A stretch of DNA of 64,000 nt from NCBI RefSeq assembly GCF_014202315.1, contig NZ_JACHGN010000019.1:1-64000 (forward strand). Reading direction: 5' to 3'. How positions within the stretch are numbered: position 1 is the first letter of the stretch; each line of letters starts with the position of its first letter. The position numbers and the translations under genes were made by a program. The stretch comes from Thermocatellispora tengchongensis (GTDB lineage: Bacteria; Actinomycetota; Actinomycetes; Streptosporangiales; Streptosporangiaceae). Shown piece by piece: positions 17,135 to 23,924 of the stretch. The notes beneath the pieces are model-generated. The model was not told the origin of the DNA and did no database searches. It saw nothing but the letters and a program-made list of their open reading frames with translations.

Positions 17135-17764
17135 ATGACCATCTCAATGCCGGCATCACCCTTCGCCGACCCGGCACCCGCGCAGCGCCTGGAGCGGGCG
17201 GCCGCCGCGCTGACGGAACACGGTTTCACCGTGGAAATCCTCGACGACGCCGCCGCCGCGCGTGCCCGCGTCAAAGCGCTGATACCCGAGGGCGCCAGCG
17301 TGTTCACCGGGGCCAGCGAGACCCTCCGCCTGTCCGGCATCGAGGAGGACATCAACACCAGCGGGCGCTACGACGCCGTCAAGCCACGCGGCCTGGCCAT
17401 GGACCGCGCCACCCAACTGCGCGATATCTGGCGGCTGATGTCCGCCCCCGACGTCATCGTGGGCAGTGTCGCTGCGGTCACCGAAACCGGCTCCCTCGTG
17501 GTCGCCTCGGCCAGCGGAAGCCAGTTGCCCGGCTACGCCGGCGCCGCCGCCCACGCGATCTGGATCGTCGGGGCGCAGAAGGTGGTGTCCGACCTGCCCA
17601 CCGCACTGCGCCGCGTCGAAGACCACTGCCTCCCGCTGGAAAACGACCGCGCCATGAAGGTCTACGGCAAGCCCAGTGCCCTTAACCGCCTTCTCATTCT
17701 CAACGCGGAACCCCACCCTGGGCGCGGCACCGTCCTGCTGCTCCGCGAAACCATCGGATTCTGA
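17135..17764 (+). CDS. LUD-domain protein (LutC/YkgG family)
   Basis: A 209-residue protein with LUD motifs: GASVFTGASETLRLSGIEED, APDVIVGSVAAVTETGSLVV, QLPGYAGAAAHAIWIVGAQK and LRRVEDHCLPLENDRA. LutC proteins act in lactate utilisation, but no LutA or LutB gene is here, so the role of this stand-alone copy is unknown. ATG 17135 follows AGGAAG. It is divergent from the first ECF41-like sigma gene. A long hairpin follows the stop. Confidence 0.88.
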   Translation: MTISMPASPFADPAPAQRLERAAAALTEHGFTVEILDDAAAARARVKALIPEGASVFTGASETLRLSGIEEDINTSGRYDAVKPRGLAMDRATQLRDIWRLMSAPDVIVGSVAAVTETGSLVVASASGSQLPGYAGAAAHAIWIVGAQKVVSDLPTALRRVEDHCLPLENDRAMKVYGKPSALNRLLILNAEPHPGRGTVLLLRETIGF

Positions 17765-17800
17765 ACCACCGGCATTCCTCGTTGGGGGACCCCGCCCGGA

Positions 17801-17833
17801 GAGTGCCCGGTGCCGCACCGGCGCCGGGCACTC
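17801..17833 (+). terminator. Terminator hairpin after the LUD gene
   Basis: GAGTGCCCGG and CCGGGCACTC form a perfect 10-bp stem that extends inward by several pairs around a short loop. It lies 37 bases after the LUD stop codon. Confidence 0.7.
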
Positions 17834-17975
17834 TGGTCCGGCGGGCGGGGGTTTCATCGTGCCGGCGACGGCAGGACGCCAACGAACCCCTCAGCGTCTG
17901 GCCGGCGACCGTCGCCGGGCGCGTCCGCCTGGCCCTGCTCGGCCGGTGACGCCCCGGTCATCGGTTGCGCGTCGG

Positions 17976-18719
17976 TCACCAGGCGACGGGGCCGAGGCGA
18001 TCGATGAAGATCCCCGTCGGCCCGTCGGCGTCGATCATCGCGAGCTTGACGATCGGGTCGGTGCCTTCTGTGACCGTGAGCTGGCCGGTGTGATGGTTCA
18101 TGTCCGTGGCGGCGAACTTGTGGTTGGCGACCTCTCCGGGAGTGACGAGGTTGAATTTGATCTCCGGGAGCGCCTGGGCGTACCGGACGGTGATCATGTT
18201 CAGCGCCGCCTTCGACGAGGTGTAGGCGAGCTCGTGCATCTTCGAGACGGGCTGCTCCGGATCGGTCACGACCGCGAAGGAACCGCCGGCGCTGGACACC
18301 ATCACCACCCGCGGATTGTCCGCCGCCCGCAGCAGGGGCAGGAACGCATGCGTGACCCTGATCGGCCCGTACACGTTGGTGTCGTAGACGGAATGAATCT
18401 CGTCGGCCGTCGCTTCTGCCGGCGGGACGGCCCTTCCCGGCGTGCCGGCGTTGTTGATCAGCACATCCAGCCGATCGGTGTGCTCGCGGACGAGCCGTAC
18501 GGCGTCGGTCACCGACTGGTCCGAGGTCACGTCCAGCGGGACCATGACCACGTTCGCGCCGCCGGCGGTCAGCTTGTCGGCGGCAGCCCGTCCTCGCCCT
18601 TCGTCGCGTGAGCCGAGGAAGATCGTCCAGCCCTGTTCCCCGAGCCGGCGGGCCGCCTCGAAGCCGAGCCCCTTGTTGCCTCCGGTGATCAACACAGATG
18701 TCTGTTCCGAGTTCGTCAT
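17976..18719 (-). CDS. Short-chain dehydrogenase/reductase
   Basis: A 247-residue SDR with the cofactor motif TGGNKGLGFEAARRL (residues 11-25), LINNAGTPGRA, the catalytic serine in VVMVSSAGG, and the YTSSK form of the YxxxK motif. Substrate unknown. ATG 18719 has AGAGGG upstream. A perfect ECF41-type promoter ends 10 bases before the start, so expression is probably driven by one of the two SigJ-like sigma factors nearby. Oxidoreductases are known ECF41-linked genes. Confidence 0.92.
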   Translation of the reverse strand: MTNSEQTSVLITGGNKGLGFEAARRLGEQGWTIFLGSRDEGRGRAAADKLTAGGANVVMVPLDVTSDQSVTDAVRLVREHTDRLDVLINNAGTPGRAVPPAEATADEIHSVYDTNVYGPIRVTHAFLPLLRAADNPRVVMVSSAGGSFAVVTDPEQPVSKMHELAYTSSKAALNMITVRYAQALPEIKFNLVTPGEVANHKFAATDMNHHTGQLTVTEGTDPIVKLAMIDADGPTGIFIDRLGPVAW

Positions 18720-18728
18720 GCCCTCTGA

Positions 18729-18755
18729 GACGAGATGCCCCGATGGGCTGTGACA
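18729..18755 (-). promoter_or_regulatory. ECF41-type promoter of the SDR gene
   Basis: The minus strand reads TGTCACA-N16-CGTC, identical to the published ECF41 consensus in both boxes and spacing. The -10 box ends only 10 bases before the ATG, so the transcript would be leaderless or nearly so. Confidence 0.75.
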
Positions 18756-18828
18756 CGGTGTGAGCGGCCTCACAACGCGAGCGTGTGGGCCGGTATCCAT
18801 CAGCCAGCCAGTCACCATATTTCGGAGA

Positions 18829-18856
18829 TGTCACTGGTGGGGGTCGCTGTCTCGTC
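18829..18856 (+). promoter_or_regulatory. ECF41-type promoter upstream of the epimerase remnant and second sigma gene
   Basis: TGTCACT-N17-CGTC on the plus strand matches the ECF41 consensus at 10 of 11 positions, with one base more spacing. A ribosome binding site AAGGAG and ATG ATG (18891/18894) follow, the start of a gene that is otherwise deleted. Confidence 0.65.
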
Positions 18857-18890
18857 CAGGGGATACAGGCAATCCTCCATCAAGGAGCAG

Positions 18891-19215
18891 ATGATGAACC
18901 TCACCCCGCAAGCGGCGGTTTCCGCTGGTCGAGGGCAGTACCGGCTCCTCCTCCCGGGTGCGTCTGGACGAGGCGGCGAGTGCTACGGTCCTAGCGGTGA
19001 AGCAGAAGGCCAGAGGGGTGTTCGACATCGTGGACGACGAACCGGCCCCGGTCGGCGAACGGCTGCCGTATCTGGCGGAGGGCGCGGGAGCGAAGCGGCC
19101 GAAGCGGCAGGCGGCGGTGACGACGATGACCGGGGGGCGCGGCGCCTCCAACGCCAAGGCCAAGCGGGAGCTCGGCCGGCGGCTGCCGCAGGGTTTCCCG
19201 GAGGAGCCGGCATGA
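18891..19215 (+). pseudogene. NAD-dependent epimerase/dehydratase remnant with terminal and internal deletions
   Basis: From 18898 the frame reads RKRRFPLVEGSTG, LDEAASATVLAV, GVFDIVDDEPAPVGERLPYL and RGASNAKAKRELGRR. This is the C-terminal third of the epimerase usually found beside SigJ-type genes. The N-terminal Rossmann domain is lost, and two shorter internal stretches are missing compared with the family pattern. The intact start (ATG 18891 behind AAGGAG) is in a different frame and is separated by a TGA at 18895-18897. The stop overlaps the ATG of the sigma gene (ATGA at 19212), so coupling to the sigma gene may have been retained. Confidence 0.65.
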
Positions 19216-20144
19216 GCAGGGCCGAGGAGTTCCAGGAGCTGCGGCCGCTGTTGTTCTCGATCGCCTACCGCATTCTGGGCAGCGTGAGCGAGGCCGAGGA
19301 CGCGGTCCAGGAGACCTGGCTGCGCTTCGAGGCCGCCCCCGCCGAGCCCAGGTCGGTCAAGGCGTTCCTGTCGGCCACGGTGACCCGGCTCTCGATCGAC
19401 GTGCTGCGCTCGGCCCGCGTCCGGCGGGAGGAGTACGTCGGGCCGTGGCTCCCCGAGCCACTGCTCGCCGACCCTTACCAGGACCCGGAGCGCTCGGCGG
19501 AGCTGGCCGACTCGTTGTCGATGGCGGCCCTGCTCCTGCTCGAACGGCTCAGCCCGCTCGAACGGGCGGTCTTCGTGCTGCGGGAGGTGTTCGACTTCGC
19601 CTTTCCCGAGGTCGCGTCGGCCGTGGGGCGCTCGGAGGCGGCGTGCCGCCAGCTTGTGGTGCGGGCGCGGCGCCACATGGCCGCAGGCCGGCCCCGCTTC
19701 GAAGCGGACCGCAAAGAGCGAGAGGCGCTGGCGTCGCGGTTCTTCGACGCCCTCCGCGAAGGCGACGTCGCCGGCCTGCGGAACCTGCTGGCCGCCGACG
19801 TGTCGATGGTCGGCGACGGCGGCGGCAAGGCCCCGCAGTTGGCCAAGGCCGTCATCGGCGCCCAGAGCGTGGCCCGGCTGCTCGCCTCCGTCTTCCCCCG
19901 GATGGCCCGAATCGGCGTCGCCGCGGAGCCGCACGAGATCAACGGCCAGCCGGGCGCGATCTTCCGCGACCGGGACGGCAAGGTGCTCCACACCCTGGCG
20001 CTCGACATCCTCGACGGGCAGATCCAGACGATTCGCGCGGTGATCAACCCCGACAAGCTCCGGCATGTGGGCCCAGTGGCCGATGCCTGGGCGATCGACC
20101 GCGAAGTAAGACAGGCACGACAGGCACGCCGACCCACCGAATAG
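19212..20144 (+). CDS. ECF sigma factor, SigJ/ECF41-like, second copy
   Basis: A 310-residue protein. Region 2: LRPLLFSIAYRILGSVSEAE, DAVQETWLRFEA. Region 4: ERAVFVLREVFDFAFPEVAS, GRSEAACRQLVVRARRHM. A SnoaL-like C-terminal domain has the full DGGGK motif (VGDGGGKAPQ) and NGQPGAIFRD. ATG 19212 overlaps the stop of the epimerase remnant, so translation was probably coupled. A promoter fitting the ECF41 consensus lies at 18829-18856. It is a paralogue of the sigma gene at 16,038-16,976 with clearly different sequence. Confidence 0.9.
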   Translation: MSRAEEFQELRPLLFSIAYRILGSVSEAEDAVQETWLRFEAAPAEPRSVKAFLSATVTRLSIDVLRSARVRREEYVGPWLPEPLLADPYQDPERSAELADSLSMAALLLLERLSPLERAVFVLREVFDFAFPEVASAVGRSEAACRQLVVRARRHMAAGRPRFEADRKEREALASRFFDALREGDVAGLRNLLAADVSMVGDGGGKAPQLAKAVIGAQSVARLLASVFPRMARIGVAAEPHEINGQPGAIFRDRDGKVLHTLALDILDGQIQTIRAVINPDKLRHVGPVADAWAIDREVRQARQARRPTE

Positions 20145-20263
20145 CCGCGACAGGCGGGCCGGCGCATCCGGCACGTTGGCGCAGGAGGCGCTGCTGCGCC
20201 GCATGGCGGTCCTTGCCGTCACACCAACCTGGGTGAATCCACGGCGGCTCTCGCGCGGTGGGC

Positions 20264-21175
20264 TCAGCTTCGCGCCTGATCCGGGAAGCTGAGCTTCTCC
20301 TTGGCCACGAACTCGGCGAACGTCTGCGGCCTGCGGCCACCCAGCCTCTCGATGTTCTCCGGCCCGTTGTACTTCGCGTACTCCGGCGGCTGGGTGCGGA
20401 GGGTGGCCCACAGCTTGGACAGGTGCTCGACCGCATGGGCGTTGATCCGGGTGGCGGCCGCCTCCGCCCAGAACTCGTCGGACACCTCCTGGTACCTGAT
20501 GTCCCGGCCGAGCCCGTGCGCCAGGGTCGTGACGATCTCCTTCACCGTCAGGACCTGGCCGATCAGCGAGTGGGACGTGCCCGCGGGTACGTCCTCGGCG
20601 GTGAGCACACCGGCGGCCACCCGCGCCACATCGTCCCCGGCGACCAGGGGGATCAGGGTGCTGTCGTCGCCGAAGGGCGCCATGAAGACGCCCGAGGCGA
20701 TCGTCGCGTTCGCCAGGGCGCGGATGTTCTCGAAGAACACGGTTGCGCGCACGTGCGCCGCGCCGATCCCGGCCCACTCGAAGACCTGCTCGGACAGGTA
20801 GTTCTCCCGCATGCGCGGCGTCGGCGCGTCCGGGGTCGAGACCAGCATCACCATGTCGACAAGCCGGGTGACTCCGGCGTTGCGCGCCGCCACCGCCATG
20901 TTGACTGTCGCGTCGAGCAGGCCGTGCTGGACGGGGTAGGCGAAATAGACGGTGGAGACGCCGTCCACGGCCTTCTGGATCGACGGGAAGTCGAGGAAGT
21001 CGCCCACCACCACCTCCGCGCCGAGGCCGCGCAGGTATTCGGCGCGGTCGTCGAGCGTGCGGACCATCGCGCGGACCGGCACGCCGCGCTCCCGCAGCAA
21101 CTCGGTGACGCGCCGCCCGGTCTTGCCCTGCGTGCCGCCGGCCGCGCCGGTCACGAGCACCGTTCCCTCCACCAT
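20264..21175 (-). CDS. NmrA-family NAD(P)-binding protein
   Basis: A 303-residue atypical SDR. The N-terminal nucleotide motif is VLVTGAAGGTQGKTGRRVTE; characteristic segments are GAEVVVGDFLDFPSIQKAVD and HVRATVFFENIRALAN. The C-terminal region (YAKYNGPENIERLGGRRPQT) is found in NmrA-like redox sensors and oxidoreductases. Substrate unknown. It is divergent from a TetR gene across two palindromic operators and is probably repressed by it. Confidence 0.88.
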   Translation of the reverse strand: MVEGTVLVTGAAGGTQGKTGRRVTELLRERGVPVRAMVRTLDDRAEYLRGLGAEVVVGDFLDFPSIQKAVDGVSTVYFAYPVQHGLLDATVNMAVAARNAGVTRLVDMVMLVSTPDAPTPRMRENYLSEQVFEWAGIGAAHVRATVFFENIRALANATIASGVFMAPFGDDSTLIPLVAGDDVARVAAGVLTAEDVPAGTSHSLIGQVLTVKEIVTTLAHGLGRDIRYQEVSDEFWAEAAATRINAHAVEHLSKLWATLRTQPPEYAKYNGPENIERLGGRRPQTFAEFVAKEKLSFPDQARS

Positions 21176-21204
21176 GATCCTGCCTCCTTGGCATCACCCC
21201 ACGC

Positions 21205-21254
21205 TGGTACCGACCGGTACCAACACTTGGATGCTATGGTACTGCCTGGTACCA
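21205..21254. promoter_or_regulatory. Two palindromic TetR operator candidates
   Basis: TGGTACCG-AC-CGGTACCA (21205-21222) is a perfect 8-2-8 palindrome. TGGTACTG-CC-TGGTACCA (21237-21254) is the same site with two mismatches. Both lie between the divergent NmrA and TetR genes. Confidence 0.75.
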
Positions 21255-21278
21255 GGTCAAGGGGAGGTGCTGTCCGCA

Positions 21279-21920
21279 GTGGCGGTGTCGAAATCAGAGG
21301 GGGAGGCCGCCGGCGAAACACCGGTTCGCCGGCGCATCCTCGAAGCGGCCTTCTCGGCGTTCATGGAGGCCGGCTATACCGAGACCAGCACGCTGGAGAT
21401 CGCCAAGCGCGCGCGGGTGTCGAAACGGGAGCTCTATGCCCTGGTCGGCAACAAGCAGGAAATGCTCGCGGCCTGCATCCGCGAGCGGGCCGAGCGGATG
21501 CAGGCCCCCGCCGAGCTGCCCGAGCCCCGCGACCGCCAGACCCTTGAACGCGCGCTCGTCGCCTTCGGAACGCAGCTCCTGTCCGAAACGACCAACCCCA
21601 CGGTCATCGCCGTCTTCCGGCTGGCGATCGCCGAAGCGGTGCGCGCGCCCGAGGTCGCCCGCACCCTGGACTCCTTCGGACGCCAGACCGGCCGCGCCGC
21701 ACTGACTTCGATCATGGACAAGGCCAAGGCGCACGGATTGCTCAACGGCTCCCCGCCAGAGATGGCCGAGCAGTTCGCCGGGCTGCTCTGGGGCGACCTG
21801 ATGATCAGCCTGCTGCTCCGTACCGCCGACTCGCCGGACCCCGAGGAGATCACCCGGCGAGCCCGCAGCGCGGCGACCGCTTTCCTCCAGGCGTTCATCG
21901 GAGCCGGACAATCCGGATAG
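21279..21920 (+). CDS. TetR-family transcriptional regulator
   Basis: A 213-residue protein with an N-terminal TetR helix-turn-helix (RRRILEAAFSAFMEAGYTET, IAKRARVSKRELYALVGNK) and a TetR_C_7/AefR-like C-terminal domain (FRLAIAEAVRAPEVARTLDS). GTG 21279 follows GGGGAGG at good spacing. The longer frame to 20952 is antisense to the NmrA gene. It probably controls itself and the divergent NmrA gene through the paired operators between them. Confidence 0.92.
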   Translation: MAVSKSEGEAAGETPVRRRILEAAFSAFMEAGYTETSTLEIAKRARVSKRELYALVGNKQEMLAACIRERAERMQAPAELPEPRDRQTLERALVAFGTQLLSETTNPTVIAVFRLAIAEAVRAPEVARTLDSFGRQTGRAALTSIMDKAKAHGLLNGSPPEMAEQFAGLLWGDLMISLLLRTADSPDPEEITRRARSAATAFLQAFIGAGQSG

Positions 21921-22048
21921 GACCTCGCGGCCGGGCTCGGCCTCCGCGGCGACACCGCCGCGGAGCCCGAGGCCGGGCGCGGCCCGGCCGAGGTTCGGCA
22001 TCGCCCCTGGCGCCGAGCTCGCCGGCGAGGGGATGACAAATGATCAAG

Positions 22049-22079
22049 GGCCGGGTCTCCGATTTGGAGAACCGGCCCT
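22049..22079 (-). terminator. Terminator of the tRNA-Pro gene
   Basis: AGGGCCGG and CCGGCCCT with inner TCTCC/GGAGA pairing form a long stem around a short GATTT loop, just downstream of the tRNA 3' end on the minus strand. Confidence 0.7.
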
Positions 22080-22097
22080 CTGCCTGGGAAAACCCAG

Positions 22098-22141
22098 TCG
22101 GGGTGGCGGGATTTGAACCCACGGCCTCTTCGTCCCGAACG
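22098..22141 (-). tRNA. 3' part of tRNA-Pro(CGG), attachment-site copy
   Basis: On the minus strand the sequence carries the anticodon loop TTCGGGA (anticodon CGG), the anticodon 3' stem CGAAG, the T arm GGGTTCAAATCCC and the acceptor 3' strand CACCCCG plus discriminator A. The 5' side does not continue as tRNA: the sequence beyond 22141 mispairs in the anticodon stem, and no D arm or CGGGGTG 5' acceptor strand follows. This is expected at the end of an integrated element that keeps only the tRNA 3' core, with the restored full gene at the other end. It should not be a functional tRNA as it stands. Confidence 0.75.
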
Positions 22142-22304
22142 GAGCCAGCGAATCCGGCCGATCAGGGAGATCAAGGAACGGCCTGGTAGAACCCTAAATG
22201 CGAGTAAATTTTGCGAAATCCTGGGGCGTCTCGATAAACCTCAATCAAGATCGTTTCTCCCAGATTTCTCCCACGCTCTCCCGCCCCGATGTGACGGCGA
22301 GGCC
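22142..22304. other. Left end of the integrated element, non-coding
   Basis: The 160 bases between the tRNA core and the GntR stop codon are noticeably more AT-rich than the surroundings (runs such as AAATTTTGCGAAAT). They contain no open frame. This fits an attachment-site arm region with integrase or excisionase binding sites. Confidence 0.4.
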
Positions 22305-22709
22305 TTACTCGATAGGCACTCTGATCTCGGCCACCTCGGCCGGGATCACCTCCGCGTCGCTGTCGAGTCGCTCGATCACGAACACAGGGGCGCCGGGGGT
22401 CACGGCGAACTCCTCCGCTTCCATCTCGGTGGCGGAGCGAGCCGTGATTCTCATGCCGGGCTCGGCGGTGATGGTCTGGCGGCCGTGGGCGACGTAGCTT
22501 CCGCGGTTGCGCACGGTGTAGACCAAGCCGAGCGAGCGCAGATGTGAGATCGCCTGTAGCACGGTGTTCCGCGCCACGCCGTACTCCTGTTCCAGATGTA
22601 CCACGGACGGAAGTCGGCGCCGTGGCTGCCATTCGCCTGCGTCGATCCGGGCCCGGATCTTCGCAGCCACCTGCATATACACAGGAATCTCCGACTCGTG
22701 ATCGATCAC
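22305..22709 (-). CDS. GntR-family regulator (short, KorSA-like)
   Basis: A 134-residue protein. The first 75 residues form the GntR winged helix (YMQVAAKIRARIDAGEWQPR, VHLEQEYGVARNTVLQAISH, VYTVRNRGSYV). The C-terminal 55 residues are too short for a normal UTRA effector domain. Short GntR proteins of this form are typical of actinomycete integrative elements and plasmids, where KorSA-type proteins repress transfer and replication genes. It lies just inside the attachment site. Confidence 0.85.
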   Translation of the reverse strand: MIDHESEIPVYMQVAAKIRARIDAGEWQPRRRLPSVVHLEQEYGVARNTVLQAISHLRSLGLVYTVRNRGSYVAHGRQTITAEPGMRITARSATEMEAEEFAVTPGAPVFVIERLDSDAEVIPAEVAEIRVPIE

Positions 22710-22841
22710 GCCTGAACCGTAGGCGCGATAACCGTTAGGTCCCGGTTCGGCTCAACTTACCGGGTGAAACCTAAACCATCATGGGGTGAAACCTGCGATG
22801 GACCCTAGACTACTCATCAGTAACGCTTTACGGTCTGGCAC

Positions 22842-23072
22842 ATGGCCCTCCTACCGAATTCGCTTCACGGGATCGGACTCGACCACGAGCTGGGCGTCGA
22901 CGAGACCTCGCTCCCGCGAGCGCAGTGCAGGCACTGCCAGCTCGACATCATCGAGATCAGGCCGGACGTATGGCGTTCCGACACGGGCGACGTGCGCGAG
23001 GACCGGATCAAGTGCACGGCCGCGCCGGCCCCGGACCAGCACCACGCCCCACGGCGTCGCGACCGGACGTGA
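22842..23072 (+). CDS. Small cysteine-pair protein of integrative elements
   Basis: A 76-residue protein with a CRHC knuckle (QCRHCQLDIIEI) and a later single cysteine (IKCTAAP), followed by a histidine-rich stretch (DQHHAPRR). Similar small proteins recur in actinomycete plasmids, integrative elements and phages; their function is unknown. It is followed after 7 bases by the next gene, so the two form an operon. Confidence 0.55.
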   Translation: MALLPNSLHGIGLDHELGVDETSLPRAQCRHCQLDIIEIRPDVWRSDTGDVREDRIKCTAAPAPDQHHAPRRRDRT

Positions 23073-23079
23073 GTGTGCG

Positions 23080-23688
23080 GTGGCGGTATCGACCTTCATC
23101 TACCGCGGCCGAATCGTGCCGTACGTGACCAGGTGGTCAGCCGAGGTCCTCGATGAGAGACAGCCGATCTACCGGAACGGCCGGCTCACCTACTCCGACC
23201 CGCTCCCGTCTGATTGGCGGCACGGCGCACTGTGGCGACGCGATGGCATCGCTCGCGGGCGGGGTACGCCTGAATGGCGCAGCGTGCACAGCGCTCGGCA
23301 GCTCCGGTGCATGGAACGCCGCCTGTGCCAGGTGTGCGCCAGGACCGCCTACGCCCAGGGGCGGATCTGGTGGCTGCTGCCTCGCCGCGAGTCGGAGGCC
23401 TCGCTGGCGGATGCGCGCCCCTGGACCACGACCCCGCCCACCTGCCGCTCCTGCATCCGGTTGGCCATGGAGGAGTGCCCGATCCTGCACCGGGATGGCG
23501 CCGTGACGGCCAGCGTCCTGGACGTCACGGTGTACGCGTTGACCGGTGACATGTTCCGGCCGAACCGGGCCGAGCCGATCGAGTGGGGCGTTGCCGTACC
23601 ACTGGGCTGGGCGCAGGCCCTGCGCAACCTCCGAGCGACGCAACTCGGCGTCCTCTTGATCGACCTCCGCGAGGAGGTCATCACCTGA
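23080..23688 (+). CDS. Hypothetical protein with four-cysteine putative zinc site
   Basis: A 202-residue protein starting at GTG 23080. The upstream part of the open frame back to 22786 overlaps the preceding gene and is low-complexity. Cysteine pairs in ERRLCQVCARTAY and TPPTCRSCIRLAMEECP could bind one zinc ion. The C-terminus (WAQALRNLRATQLGVLLIDL) is helical. No family recognised. It lies within the integrated element, just outside the left transposon end; its context suggests an element-encoded accessory or regulatory role. Confidence 0.6.
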   Translation: MAVSTFIYRGRIVPYVTRWSAEVLDERQPIYRNGRLTYSDPLPSDWRHGALWRRDGIARGRGTPEWRSVHSARQLRCMERRLCQVCARTAYAQGRIWWLLPRRESEASLADARPWTTTPPTCRSCIRLAMEECPILHRDGAVTASVLDVTVYALTGDMFRPNRAEPIEWGVAVPLGWAQALRNLRATQLGVLLIDLREEVIT

Positions 23689-23760
23689 GACACCGGCCGC
23701 CGGCGACACGCTGAAGGCGGCGGCCGGTCCTGGTGGCCCCGCGGCGCTTGGGAGGGCCTC

Positions 23761-23819
23761 GGGGTTGAGGAACCTGCGGACAGCCGTTGGCGGTACCCGC
23801 GAGTAACTTAGCTGGACGC
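23761..23819 (+). repeat. Left terminal inverted repeat of the Tn3-family transposon
   Basis: Begins GGGGTTGAGGAACCTGCGGA. It matches the reverse complement of 35342-35400 except at two positions (38 and 57). Confidence 0.95.
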
Positions 23820-23924
23820 TTCGGCAGGTCGTCCTATGGTTGATCATTGCCGTTCAAGATCTGGACGTACGGCGTGTGTCCGCTTGTTACCGGGCGCTAG
23901 GTGATGTGCCTACGGTCGTCGGTC

